Assembly: GCA_945871955.1 (NCBI GenBank)
Contig: CAMBXR010000010.1
Coordinates: 1-55,412 of the forward strand
Direction: 5' to 3'
Source of the DNA: an uncultured Clostridium sp.
GTDB lineage: Bacteria; Bacillota; Clostridia; Peptostreptococcales; Peptostreptococcaceae
Length of the DNA: 55,412 nucleotides
The position numbers and the translations under genes are program-made. Below the pieces are notes generated by a model that was given only the letters and a program-made list of their open reading frames with translations, was not told the origin of the DNA and did no database searches. Shown in pieces: positions 44,361-53,160 of this stretch; position 1 is the stretch's first letter, and each line of letters starts with the position of its first letter.

Positions 44361-44729
44361 ATGAAATGGTCCATTGATAATAACAAGCCTGTTTATATAC
44401 AGCTGGTGGAGCAGCTAAAATCAAAAATTATATCAGGTGAATTTAAGTCAGGGGAGAAAATAGATTCAGTGAGAAACTTAGCAAGTGATGCTCAGGTCAA
44501 TCCCAATACCATGCAAAAGGCTTTAGCAGAGCTGGAAAGACAAGAACTACTGTATAGTAAAAGGACTAGTGGAAGATTTGTAACAGAAGATGAAAATAAA
44601 ATTAAATATATGAGGGAAGAAGTAGCACATAAGGAAATCGAAAATCTAAAACTAAACTTAAAAAGATTGGGGTTTAGCCAAGAAGAAATAATAGAACTTG
44701 TTATATCTAATATAAGGGAGGAAAAGTAA
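44361..44729 (+). CDS. GntR-family regulator, YtrA subfamily
   Basis: 122 residues: N-terminal winged helix (KPVYIQLVEQLKSKIISGEF, SVRNLASDAQVNPNTMQKAL, RTSGRFVTED) and a short C-terminal dimer helix with no effector domain, as in YtrA. Members repress a neighbouring ABC transporter and often respond to cell-wall antibiotics. The stop is immediately followed by the ATG of the ABC ATPase gene, so they are in one operon. Confidence 0.93.
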   Translation: MKWSIDNNKPVYIQLVEQLKSKIISGEFKSGEKIDSVRNLASDAQVNPNTMQKALAELERQELLYSKRTSGRFVTEDENKIKYMREEVAHKEIENLKLNLKRLGFSQEEIIELVISNIREEK

Positions 44730-45428
44730 ATGGCAAACATTGTGGAGTTTAAAAATGTGTATAAAAGTTATGGTGATAAAGATATTTTAAAAGGGATTGA
44801 TTTAAATATACCTAAAGGCAAAATAGTAGGACTTTTAGGGCCAAATGGTAGTGGAAAAACAACAATAATAAAACTAATTAATAACTTATTACAAGTAGAT
44901 GAGGGAAGTATAGAAATAAATGGAATGAAGCCCTCTGTTGAAACGAAGAAAATAATATCTTATTTACCAGAAAAAACTTATTTAAATGATTGGATGAAGG
45001 TTAAAGATATTCTTTCTTTTTTCCATGATTTTTATAAAGACTTTGATATACAAAAAGCAAATGAGATGATAAAAAATCTTAAAATAGATAAAAATGAAAG
45101 ATTAAAAACTATGTCAAAGGGCACAAAGGAAAAAGTTCAGTTAATTTTAGTCATGTGTAGAAGAGCTGATTTATATATTTTAGATGAACCAATTGGAGGT
45201 GTGGATCCAGCTGCAAGAAGCTATATTTTAGATACAATTTTGACTAATTATAATGAAAATGCTACACTGTTAATTGCAACACACTTAATTAGTGAAATTG
45301 AAAATATTTGTGACGAGGTTGTGTTTATTTCAAATGGGGAAATACTACTTCAGGGAGATGTGGATGATATTAGAGAAGAAAATGGTAAATCCATAGATTC
45401 TTTATTTAGGGAGGAATTTAAATGTTAG
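44730..45428 (+). CDS. ABC transporter ATP-binding protein
   Basis: 232 residues. Walker A GPNGSGKTT, Walker B LYILDEPIGGVDP, and a divergent signature MSKGTKEKVQLIL instead of LSGGQ, as is common in YtrB/EcsA-like ATPases. It drives the permease encoded next, whose start overlaps its end by 7 bp. Part of the GntR-controlled operon. Confidence 0.94.
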   Translation: MANIVEFKNVYKSYGDKDILKGIDLNIPKGKIVGLLGPNGSGKTTIIKLINNLLQVDEGSIEINGMKPSVETKKIISYLPEKTYLNDWMKVKDILSFFHDFYKDFDIQKANEMIKNLKIDKNERLKTMSKGTKEKVQLILVMCRRADLYILDEPIGGVDPAARSYILDTILTNYNENATLLIATHLISEIENICDEVVFISNGEILLQGDVDDIREENGKSIDSLFREEFKC

Positions 45429-46237
45429 GTAAATTGATAAAATATGAATTTAAAGCTTGTGGTAGAACATTTTTACCAATATATATTGGAATTATAATAA
45501 TATCTATATTAAATGGATTATTTTCAAATTATAATCTTATACCAACGCTAGAAGATGGAATACCATTAGATACTTCAGTTGTTGGAATGCAAAATGTATT
45601 GATATTAGTCTTATTTGCCTTATTTGTGGCACTATTTGTAATTACTATAACACTTACAATACAACGCTTTAATAAAAATTTACTACAAGATGAAGGATAT
45701 TTAATGTTTACCTTGCCTGTTACTACTAAGAACCTTATATTATCTAAATACTTAGTGGCAATAATATTTGTTATATTTAGTGGAATAGTTGCAATTACAT
45801 CATTTATAATAATAGCTTTATGCTCAGGACAAATAAGTCATATTAATTTATTTAATGTGTTTAATGAAATGGATTTAAGTACAGTAGATGTTTTTATAAT
45901 TTTTATAGATTTATTTATTAGTTTTATAATATCTTATAGTATTTTTATATTAACTATTTATTTATCCATATCAGTGGGACAATTTTCTAAACTTAATAAA
46001 CATAAAGTACCAGCAGGAATAATATCTTTCTTTATAATTAGTACAATAGTTACTAAATTACAGAGCTTTATGGATAAAATTATATTGCCTGAAAGTGCTT
46101 ATACTCAAATAACAGAAAATCTAAATGTGGAGTACTTTGGATATGATATGATTTTATTTGTATTAAATATAATAATAGCAGTTGTAATATTTATGGGTAT
46201 ATATTGGATATTAGATAAAAAGTTAAATTTAGAATAA
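45422..46237 (+). CDS. ABC transporter permease, YtrC/ABC-2-like
   Basis: 271 residues with six hydrophobic segments (about 18-36, 58-80, 102-125, 150-175, 190-210 and 235-258). LLQDEGYLMFTLPVTTKNLILSK-type wording (DEGYLMFTLPVTTKNLILS) is typical of clostridial ABC-2 permeases. Its overlap with the ATPase gene supports a tight complex. Substrate unknown; a peptide antibiotic or an envelope stress role is usual for this operon type. Confidence 0.88.
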   Translation: MLGKLIKYEFKACGRTFLPIYIGIIIISILNGLFSNYNLIPTLEDGIPLDTSVVGMQNVLILVLFALFVALFVITITLTIQRFNKNLLQDEGYLMFTLPVTTKNLILSKYLVAIIFVIFSGIVAITSFIIIALCSGQISHINLFNVFNEMDLSTVDVFIIFIDLFISFIISYSIFILTIYLSISVGQFSKLNKHKVPAGIISFFIISTIVTKLQSFMDKIILPESAYTQITENLNVEYFGYDMILFVLNIIIAVVIFMGIYWILDKKLNLE

Positions 46238-46256
46238 AAATATAATAACAAAAAAT

Positions 46257-46293
46257 GGATAGTTAAAATGATATTAATCATAAATAACTATCC
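46257..46293. terminator. Terminator between convergent genes
   Basis: GGATAGTTA / TAACTATCC stem with 19-base loop; flanked by A-rich and T-rich runs, so it can serve both directions, though the T-tail on the plus strand is weak. Confidence 0.65.
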
Positions 46294-46298
46294 TACTT

Positions 46299-46838
46299 TT
46301 ATAATGTAATTAAATAAAATCTATATCCAAGAAGAAAAATCACTAATAAACTTAAAAATTTATTAATATTTTTTTCAGTTTTAGAGCTAGTTTTTATAGG
46401 AAGAATGGAAAAGTTAATTTCAATAGGATAGAAAAGCTCTACACCTTCCTTTGTAATTAAATCTAAACATATATGAGATATTATCCCTGCTAAAAGTCCA
46501 CTAAAAATACAAGTAAAAACTATATTATCATTGCTTGATACAATAATCGTATCTCCTATAAATGCTATAATACCAACAAAAATTAAACTATGAGTAAATC
46601 CTCTATGTCTAAATCTCTTTCCAAAAACTTTATAAATTATAGGAAATCTCTTACTAATATAAGAACCCTTCATATCTATATCGCTGACTAAAGCTCCCAA
46701 ATGTGTAAAATAAGCATATATAAATAAGAGAATTACACGATAAGATAAATTATAATCAACAAGAAATGTATTATAAATATATGGTAGTAGTAAGAGACCT
46801 AGTATGTAACCACCTTTTGAATGAGTTTCCTTTGTCAT
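46299..46838 (-). CDS. YdjM-type metal-dependent membrane hydrolase
   Basis: 179 residues, four to five membrane helices. Family marks are THSKGGYILG at the start, LGALVSDIDMKGSYISK and KRFRHRGFTHSLIF (RHRG-x-THS), which carry His and Asp residues of the presumed metal site. YdjM is a LexA-controlled inner-membrane protein in E. coli. No LexA box was recognised here. Single gene with a GGAGG ribosome binding site. Confidence 0.88.
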   Translation of the reverse strand: MTKETHSKGGYILGLLLLPYIYNTFLVDYNLSYRVILLFIYAYFTHLGALVSDIDMKGSYISKRFPIIYKVFGKRFRHRGFTHSLIFVGIIAFIGDTIIVSSNDNIVFTCIFSGLLAGIISHICLDLITKEGVELFYPIEINFSILPIKTSSKTEKNINKFLSLLVIFLLGYRFYLITL

Positions 46839-47039
46839 AAATCCTCCAGTTGTTATAAATTTTTAATATGTTTTATTATAATTGAAACAAATATAAATTT
46901 TAAAATATTATTTTTTAATTTATTATACCCTATAATTATAAAATTTAAAAATAAATTATAAATCTTATAAGAATAAAGAGATAATTATTTATTTATATTT
47001 AGCACATAATAATAATGATAAACTGTAGGAGGGATTTAT

Positions 47040-47357
47040 ATGAAAAGTACTAAATTAACTTGTAAAGCTACTAATTGTGTTTACAATGAAAAAAGTGAAT
47101 GTTTGGCAGGAATTATAACTGTAAGGGGTGTACATGCTGAATCTGTACCAGACACAAAATGTATTACATTTGTAGAAGAAGGTGGACACGGATTTGATCA
47201 ATTCTATAATTGCCATAGAAGTGAAAAGACTGAAATAGACGAGATTAGATGTAGTGCTGGCAATTGTATACATAATGAAAATGGTGCGTGCTATGCAAAT
47301 AAAGTGCAAATAATAGCAGCTAATGCTTCTTGTGGGACTTTTGAACGCAAAATATAA
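47040..47357 (+). CDS. Tandem DUF1540 cysteine-rich protein
   Basis: 105 residues with two DUF1540-like halves: CKATNCVYNEKSECLAG (7-23) and CSAGNCIHNENGACYAN near 71-87, each with further Cys (C40, C58, C98). The C-x4-C-x7-C pattern suggests metal binding. DUF1540 proteins are common in clostridia and bacilli, with no proven job. Strong GGAGGG ribosome binding site and its own terminator. Confidence 0.9.
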   Translation: MKSTKLTCKATNCVYNEKSECLAGIITVRGVHAESVPDTKCITFVEEGGHGFDQFYNCHRSEKTEIDEIRCSAGNCIHNENGACYANKVQIIAANASCGTFERKI

Positions 47358-47374
47358 AGATATTAACAATAAAC

Positions 47375-47402
47375 AAACTCTAGATTATTGTCTAGAGTTT
47401 TT
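47375..47402. terminator. Bidirectional terminator
   Basis: Perfect 10-bp stem AAACTCTAGA / TCTAGAGTTT with 6-base loop between convergent genes. Confidence 0.85.
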
Positions 47403-47425
47403 ATATTATAATAATAAGTTTTATA

Positions 47426-48091
47426 CTAATTACTTAAATATTCAAAGGGAATAAAATATCTTTTACAAAAATCTTCTGCAGCCGAGCCTTTATAACAACG
47501 TATGGTAATTCTAGGACATATATTAAAAGCATGTGGGTGTATTTCTTTTACATTTTCTGGAATAACCACCTGATTTATAAATTTACAATTAACAAAGGAG
47601 TTTTCATCTATGCGACTTATACTTGTAGGAATAATAATATATTTTAAATAATTATTGTTAAAAAAGGCATGAGTATTAATGCTTTCCACACCCTGAGGAA
47701 TAAAGTATGTTGATGTTTGTTTTGATGGAGGATAACATATGATCTTTTTCATATCTTTGCTAAAAAGTACTCCTAATTTACTACAAAAACTTTTATTCTC
47801 TTCATCAACTTTAATGCTTGATAAATTTGTGAAGTTAATAAAACATTTATCTTCTATATCAGTAATATCTTTATCAATATTTAATTCTTTAATAGCATTA
47901 CAATCTTTAATGGATTTTTTATTAAGTATGCAAATATCTGCTTCTTCACTATTTTTATAATAATTGAAAGGAACTTTATTTGGCTCACTTTTTTTATGTT
48001 TTCCTTTATTATTGCTATATTTAAAATATGCTAATACTAAAATAGCAACAACTAAAAGAAATATTATTAAGCCGAGAATATAAAAGATCAT
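47426..48091 (-). CDS. Membrane-anchored BspA-type leucine-rich repeat protein
   Basis: 221 residues. One N-terminal membrane helix (about 2-23), a lysine-rich linker, then LRR_5/BspA-type repeats: SIKDCNAIKELNIDKDI, CFINFTNLSSIKVDEEN, GVESINTHAFFNNNYLKYII and VKEIHPHAFNICPRITIRCY. The N-terminal helix and basic stop sequence put the repeats most probably in the cytoplasm, though orientation is not certain. The gene lies 25 bp behind the TerB-J gene, so it belongs to the chaperone cluster. Confidence 0.8.
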   Translation of the reverse strand: MIFYILGLIIFLLVVAILVLAYFKYSNNKGKHKKSEPNKVPFNYYKNSEEADICILNKKSIKDCNAIKELNIDKDITDIEDKCFINFTNLSSIKVDEENKSFCSKLGVLFSKDMKKIICYPPSKQTSTYFIPQGVESINTHAFFNNNYLKYIIIPTSISRIDENSFVNCKFINQVVIPENVKEIHPHAFNICPRITIRCYKGSAAEDFCKRYFIPFEYLSN

Positions 48092-48116
48092 TTTTATAAC
48101 CCCCTAAAAATACAAA

Positions 48117-48806
48117 CTAAAATTTTTCTTTTAACCTATCATAAGCTAAGTTTATCTTTTTATATGTATCTTCTAACTCTTTTCTAACTTCTATAGGCAT
48201 TTCTTCTAAATTATATTTATCAGGATGATAACTTTTAGTTAGATAGGCATATCTTCTTTTTAAATCTTCTTCATTGCAGTTTTTATCAAGTCCTAAAATT
48301 TCGTAACACTCATCTAAATCATCAATGACTTCTTTTTTAGTTATATTTCTTTCTTCTATAATATGATTGTATATTTCATCACAAGTATCTGGATTAAGTT
48401 TAAAAATAGTGATATAGTCACTTATAATTTGTGCTTGATTATCATTTAGATTATCATTGTTTAAAAAGCATACATAAAGAAGGTTATATAGAATTTTGTA
48501 ATCTAAATTTTTCTTATCAAGTAATTTATTTATGGATCTTTTTAATAATACAATTTCTTCTTTATTATAGTCATTGAATCTTCCGAAGTCGTATTGGGCA
48601 AATAGCCAAGATTCTTCACTATCATTCATATCAAAAGTTTCCATATAATTAATGATAAAATTTCTTTCCTCATTAGATATATAACCATCAGCTTTTGCAC
48701 AATAAGTTAAAAGTCTTATTAAATAATCTGCCGTTGCATTTTTTACTATTTCATCCATATTTTCATCAATATAACCCTTTAATAATAATTCTTCCATAAG
48801 AGCCAT
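48117..48806 (-). CDS. TerB-like/J-domain co-chaperone (DjlA-like)
   Basis: 229 residues. Residues about 29-155 are helical and TerB-like (YCAKADGYISNEERNFI). A C-terminal J domain at about 166-229 has the intact HPD motif (194-196) in TKSYHPDKYNL. The arrangement matches DjlA without the membrane anchor. The J domain should stimulate the Hsp70 encoded divergently 658 bp away. Good GGGAGG ribosome binding site; same operon as the LRR protein. Confidence 0.88.
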   Translation of the reverse strand: MALMEELLLKGYIDENMDEIVKNATADYLIRLLTYCAKADGYISNEERNFIINYMETFDMNDSEESWLFAQYDFGRFNDYNKEEIVLLKRSINKLLDKKNLDYKILYNLLYVCFLNNDNLNDNQAQIISDYITIFKLNPDTCDEIYNHIIEERNITKKEVIDDLDECYEILGLDKNCNEEDLKRRYAYLTKSYHPDKYNLEEMPIEVRKELEDTYKKINLAYDRLKEKF

Positions 48807-48848
48807 AATAAAACCTCCCTTTTTTAAAATATTTCTAAATTAATTAGA

Positions 48849-48893
48849 TTATATATAAAATAATTTTCAGCAGCAATCATATATATAAAATAA
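48849..48893. promoter_or_regulatory. 14-bp direct repeat in the divergent chaperone promoter region
   Basis: TATATATAAAATAA occurs at 48850-48863 and 48880-48893, exactly 30 bp apart, between the TerB-J and GrpE-like genes. It may be a shared operator or paired -10 regions. No CIRCE element (TTAGCACTC-N9-GAGTGCTAA) is present, so HrcA control is unlikely. Confidence 0.4.
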
Positions 48894-48930
48894 ATTACTA
48901 ATTTTGGAAATTTATAAGGAGGAGTAGATA

Positions 48931-49452
48931 TTGGATGAAAATAACTTAGACAATGAAGATGTAAGAATAGAAGAAATATATGATATGATTAGCAAAATGA
49001 AAAATGATATAAAATCAATTAATAAAAATAGTAAAAAAAGCATAATGTCTATTGAATTATTAAAAGAAGAGATTAAAAAAAGTGGTGAACAAAACTTTAA
49101 GTTAAAAAAAGAATTGGAGGAAAAGAAATATAATGAAATAAAGATTTATAAAAAAATAATAAATCTTTTAGATTTAATAGATAGAATATATGATTCAGTT
49201 CAAGATATGGAAGACGAAGAATTTATATATAACTTAAATATAATAAAGAAAATAATTAGAAAAGAAATGAATGAAATTGATTTAATTGAAATTAAATCTT
49301 TGGGAGAGTTTTTTAATCCTGATATACATAAATGTATAGCTGTAGAAAAGGATAACTTTAAGGATTATAACCAAATTATTGGTGTAATTGAGAGGGGATA
49401 TATGCTAAGAGGTAGAGTTATAAGACCTGCCTCAGTTATAATTGCAAGATAA
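48931..49452 (+). CDS. GrpE-like nucleotide exchange factor, divergent
   Basis: 173 residues, TTG start after AAGGAGGAG. An N-terminal coiled coil (about 12-85, charged Lys/Glu repeats) and a C-terminal GrpE beta domain (about 128-173: GEFFNPDIHKCIAVEKD, then GYMLRGRVIRPASVIIA) give the GrpE outline. It is well diverged from housekeeping GrpE and lies 12 bp before the Hsp70 gene, so it should serve that chaperone as ADP/ATP exchange factor. Confidence 0.88.
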   Translation: MDENNLDNEDVRIEEIYDMISKMKNDIKSINKNSKKSIMSIELLKEEIKKSGEQNFKLKKELEEKKYNEIKIYKKIINLLDLIDRIYDSVQDMEDEEFIYNLNIIKKIIRKEMNEIDLIEIKSLGEFFNPDIHKCIAVEKDNFKDYNQIIGVIERGYMLRGRVIRPASVIIAR

Positions 49453-49464
49453 GGAGGAAATATT

Positions 49465-51216
49465 ATGGGAAGAATAATAGGAATTGATTTGGGAACAACT
49501 ACATCAGAAATTGCTTATATAGAAAATGATGAGCCTAAAATTATTCCAGATTGTTTTGGAAATAGAATAGTGCCATCTGTAGTGGGGAAAAAAGAAGATG
49601 GAACTGTAGTTGTAGGCCAAGTTGCTTATAATCAACTTATATCATCTCCAGATAGAACCATATCAGAAGTAAAGAGATTAATGGGTTCAGATATTTTAAT
49701 TCCTGTAGGAGATAAAAAATATCTACCCCACGAACTATCAAGTATGATACTAAAAGAATTAAAAAACTATGCAGAAGATTATTTTGGAGAGGAAGTTGTG
49801 GAAGCAGTAATAACTGTACCTGCAAATTTTAACAATTCACAGCGAAAGGTAACAAAGTTAGCTGGTGAAATGGCAGGGCTAAAAGTTGAAAGAATAATAA
49901 ATGAACCTACAGCAGCTGCCATAGCTTATGGAATTAATAATTCACAAAAAGAAGAAAAAATTCTCGTTTATGATTTAGGTGGAGGAACTTTTGATGTATC
50001 CATACTAGAAATATTTGATGGCATATTAGATGTAAAATCAAGTAGAGGTAATGATAGACTTGGAGGAAAGGATTTTGATGGTAGAATAGAAAAATACATA
50101 GAGGAGGAATTTGAAAAAATTTATAAGAAAGATTTATATAAGGACTTAGATATGAAAAACAAATTAAGTATTAAAATGAGAATAAAAGAAGCTGCTATAA
50201 ATGCAAAGAAAGAGCTGTCAACTCAACTTACAACCACAATAAACATACCTTTTATAAATATAATAGATAGCAAACCTGTATCCATAGATATGGAATTTAC
50301 AAGAGAAAAATTTGATGAATTAACAAAGGATTTAGTAATTAGCACTACAGAAAAAATTGATGAAGCCTTAAAAGCTGCCAAACTTAAGGAAAAAGATATT
50401 GATACAGTTTTATTGGTAGGAGGATCTAGTAGAATACCGGCAGTTAGAGAATTGGTGGAAAAGAAGTTTAAAGGAAAAATTATATCAGGGATAAATCCAG
50501 ATGAAGCTGTGGCTATGGGAGCGGCTATACAGGCAGGAATAAAAAGTAATCAAATAACATGTGAAGAAAACTTAATGATAACCGATAAATGTAGTTATAA
50601 TTTAGGTACAAGTATAATTAAAATAGGTGATGGAAAAATAATTGAAGGAGCTTTTGACTGTATAATTCCTATAGACAGTAGCATTCCTTGTTCTAAAAAG
50701 AAAACTTATTATACAGCAGTAGATAATCAAGAGGAAGTAAGAATAGAAGTATTTGAGGGAAATGAATCTATGGCAGCAGACAATACTAAAATAGGAGACT
50801 TTTTATTAAAGGGAGTACCAAAGGGAAAAGCAGGAGAGGAAAGTATTGATGTCCAGTTTGATTATGATTTAAATGGAATTCTTGAAGTAAAGGCTACCAT
50901 AGTTAGCACAGGAAAGTCTGTTAATAAAATTATAGATAATTTTAAACTTATAAAATTACCACCAGATTCTTTGTCTAATCAAAGTATGTATGATAGGTTT
51001 AATACTGAATTCTGGCTAGAGTATGATTTAGCTAAAAATGTGAAAAATACAGTGGAGTTGGCAGAGAAAAAGATAAATAACTTAAAAGAAAATGAAAAAG
51101 AGTATAAAAATATTAAAAAGCTTATGGATGAAATAAAGTTAGCAGTTATTTATAATGATGAAGAATTAGTTGAAAAACTTGATGAAAAGTTAACAGATTT
51201 ACTGTTTGATATTTAG
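49465..51216 (+). CDS. Hsp70-family chaperone, HscC-like, not the housekeeping DnaK
   Basis: 583 residues. The ATPase domain is intact: GIDLGTTTSEIAY (6-18), NEPTAAAIAYG, VYDLGGGTFDVS (about 168-179), VLLVGGSSRIPAV and NPDEAVAMGAA. The usual acidic linker (VLLLDV) is replaced by LMITDKCSYNLG, which recalls HscC. The substrate-binding beta part is present and the helical lid is short. It has its own GrpE (12 bp upstream) and a divergent J protein. The family folds or remodels client proteins with ATP; clients are unknown. The standard hrcA-grpE-dnaK-dnaJ operon is not in this window. Confidence 0.92.
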   Translation: MGRIIGIDLGTTTSEIAYIENDEPKIIPDCFGNRIVPSVVGKKEDGTVVVGQVAYNQLISSPDRTISEVKRLMGSDILIPVGDKKYLPHELSSMILKELKNYAEDYFGEEVVEAVITVPANFNNSQRKVTKLAGEMAGLKVERIINEPTAAAIAYGINNSQKEEKILVYDLGGGTFDVSILEIFDGILDVKSSRGNDRLGGKDFDGRIEKYIEEEFEKIYKKDLYKDLDMKNKLSIKMRIKEAAINAKKELSTQLTTTINIPFINIIDSKPVSIDMEFTREKFDELTKDLVISTTEKIDEALKAAKLKEKDIDTVLLVGGSSRIPAVRELVEKKFKGKIISGINPDEAVAMGAAIQAGIKSNQITCEENLMITDKCSYNLGTSIIKIGDGKIIEGAFDCIIPIDSSIPCSKKKTYYTAVDNQEEVRIEVFEGNESMAADNTKIGDFLLKGVPKGKAGEESIDVQFDYDLNGILEVKATIVSTGKSVNKIIDNFKLIKLPPDSLSNQSMYDRFNTEFWLEYDLAKNVKNTVELAEKKINNLKENEKEYKNIKKLMDEIKLAVIYNDEELVEKLDEKLTDLLFDI

Positions 51217-51222
51217 AATAAA

Positions 51223-51245
51223 ATTTTGCTAGCTTGCTAGCTTTT
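51223..51245 (+). terminator. Short terminator after the Hsp70 gene
   Basis: GCTAGC-TT-GCTAGC with flanking AAAATTTT and TTTT; short but well placed. Confidence 0.55.
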
Positions 51246-51273
51246 GACAATGAGTATTCATATAGATTATAGT
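51244..51273 (+). promoter_or_regulatory. CDF transporter promoter
   Basis: Perfect TTGACA (51244-51249), 18-bp spacer, TATAGT (51268-51273). It overlaps the end of the Hsp70 terminator, and no manganese riboswitch is seen in the short leader. Confidence 0.65.
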
Positions 51274-51325
51274 ATAAACATAATAATAGTGGTAATTATG
51301 ATAAAGATAATATAAGGAGATAAAT

Positions 51326-52501
51326 ATGATATCAGAATTCTTAGTTAGAAAATTTGTAAAAAATTATGAAACCATAGAAGATGAAAAAACTAGAAATGCC
51401 TACATATATTTAGGTAGTATAGTAGGAATTATATGCAACTTAATTTTATCCATAATAAAAATTACAGTGGGAGTAATTAGTTCAAGTGTATCTATAATGG
51501 CAGATGGATTTAACAACTTATCTGATATGGCATCATCTTTAATAACAATGATAGGAATAAAATTAGCTAATATGCCAGCAGATAAGGAACACCCCTTTGG
51601 GCATGGAAGAATGGAATATTTATCAGCTCTTGTAGTTGCATTTATGGTAATGTTAGTTGGGGCTCAGTTTATAAAATCATCTGTGGATAGAATATTAAAT
51701 CCTACTAAGGTATCCTTTGAAATGATACCATTTATTTTATTATTAATATCTTTAATACTAAAATTATGGTTAAGCAGATTTAATAAATATGTAGGTGAAA
51801 AAATAAATTCGTCTGCTCTAAAAGCAGCTTCTGTGGATGCTCTTGGAGATGTATTTACATCAAGTTGTGTTATTATATCTTTCGTAGCATCAAAATTTAC
51901 TACAATTCCTATTGACGGTTATGTTGGTGTATTAGTATCACTTGCTATATTATATGCTGGATATTCTTTAGTAAAAGATACTATAAGTCCACTTTTAGGT
52001 GAAGCACCAGATGAAGAACTGGTAAAAGCTATAAAACAAGGAGTATTATCTTATGACAATATAATAGGAGTTCATGACTTGATAATTCATAATTATGGTG
52101 TGGGAAAATGTATGGCATCTATTCATGCAGAAATACCATCAAATATCGATTTAGTAACAATTCATGAAATTATAGATACAGCAGAAAGAGAAATTTCACA
52201 AAAATTAAATATATATTTAGTAATACATATGGATCCTATGTGTATTCATGATGAAAAAATAAATGCAATTAAAGGTGATGTGCAAAAGATTTTATTCAAA
52301 TATGAGCAAATTAAATCCATGCATGATTTTAGAATAACTGAAGGCAAAAATCAGACTAATATTATATTTGATATAGAAGTTAATTTTGACGAAGTAAATA
52401 CTGTAGAAAAGGAAGAAGAACTTCGTAAAAATTTAGAAAAAGATATTAAAAAATTAAATCCTCTGTACAATTGTATAATTACTATAGATAAATATTTTTA
52501 G
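51326..52501 (+). CDS. Cation diffusion facilitator, probable manganese exporter
   Basis: 391 residues. Six membrane helices in the first 220 residues and a C-terminal cytoplasmic domain, longer than usual (about 220-391) and with two ferredoxin-like halves. Transport-site residues are N-x3-D in DGFNNLSD and D-x3-D in SVDALGDVFTS, not the H-x3-D of zinc carriers; this type is seen in Mn2+ exporters such as MneP/MneS. HPFGHGRMEYLSAL is the family loop. Metal choice is inferred from these residues only. Confidence 0.9.
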   Translation: MISEFLVRKFVKNYETIEDEKTRNAYIYLGSIVGIICNLILSIIKITVGVISSSVSIMADGFNNLSDMASSLITMIGIKLANMPADKEHPFGHGRMEYLSALVVAFMVMLVGAQFIKSSVDRILNPTKVSFEMIPFILLLISLILKLWLSRFNKYVGEKINSSALKAASVDALGDVFTSSCVIISFVASKFTTIPIDGYVGVLVSLAILYAGYSLVKDTISPLLGEAPDEELVKAIKQGVLSYDNIIGVHDLIIHNYGVGKCMASIHAEIPSNIDLVTIHEIIDTAEREISQKLNIYLVIHMDPMCIHDEKINAIKGDVQKILFKYEQIKSMHDFRITEGKNQTNIIFDIEVNFDEVNTVEKEEELRKNLEKDIKKLNPLYNCIITIDKYF

Positions 52502-52509
52502 ATATTAAT

Positions 52510-52552
52510 AAACTCTAGATTTATTATTTTTAATAAACCTAGAGTTTTTATT
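52510..52552. terminator. Bidirectional terminator
   Basis: AAACTCTAG / CTAGAGTTT stem, extended by TTATTA / TAATAA inside, between convergent genes. Confidence 0.85.
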
Positions 52553-52566
52553 ATAAGAATTTTTAA

Positions 52567-52887
52567 TTATCTTTTTATATCTATAACATTTTGTACTAAT
52601 GCTTTACATCTACCACAAGCAGCTCCAGCTTTAGTTCTTTCTGCAACTTTTTCTACAGTATCACAACCGTCATTAACTGCATTAACAACGTCTTCTAAAG
52701 ATACTTTATGACATCCACATACTGAAGCTAATATTTCTTCTATAGCTCCTGCACATCTACCACATCCAGTTGCAGCTCCTGTCATTTCTTTTATTTCCTC
52801 TAAAGTTCTTGCACCTTTTATCATTGCTTGTCTTATATCTATGTAAGAAACGTTTTTGCAATGACATATTATTTTATTTCCTGCCAT
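52567..52887 (-). CDS. Tandem BFD-like [2Fe-2S] protein
   Basis: 106 residues made of two BFD-type domains. Each has C-x-C followed about 30 residues later by C-x2-C: CHCKNV...GCGRC in the first half and CGCHKV...ACGRC in the second. Each set can hold one [2Fe-2S] cluster. The single BFD domain works with bacterioferritin or in nitrite reductases; the tandem form probably carries electrons. ATG at 52887 follows GGAGGAAG; the longer frame to 52953 has no such site. Confidence 0.9.
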   Translation of the reverse strand: MAGNKIICHCKNVSYIDIRQAMIKGARTLEEIKEMTGAATGCGRCAGAIEEILASVCGCHKVSLEDVVNAVNDGCDTVEKVAERTKAGAACGRCKALVQNVIDIKR

Positions 52888-53160
52888 AATTCTTCCTCCG
52901 TCAAATATTATTATATAAATCATATATTTAATTACAAACATATGATTGAACACATCATATTATATACCAAAAAGAGGAAAGTTTAAACAAAAATTTATAG
53001 CAATATTAAATACAATTATTTTAGATGTTTATAGGTATATATTTATATGTTTAATAGAAGTATACAGAATTTAGTTGAATTATATAAAGGAATTTAGAGA
53101 AATAAGTAGAATTTAATAATAAATTAAGGTTCTGATTCGAAGTATTGAAGGGGGATAAAT

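Noticed and set aside
48807-48930. CIRCE element for the second chaperone set
   Set aside because: The 9-bp CIRCE arms are absent; only an AT-rich direct repeat is present.
51245-51325. Manganese (yybP-ykoY) riboswitch before the CDF gene
   Set aside because: The leader after the promoter is only about 45-50 bases, too short for that element.
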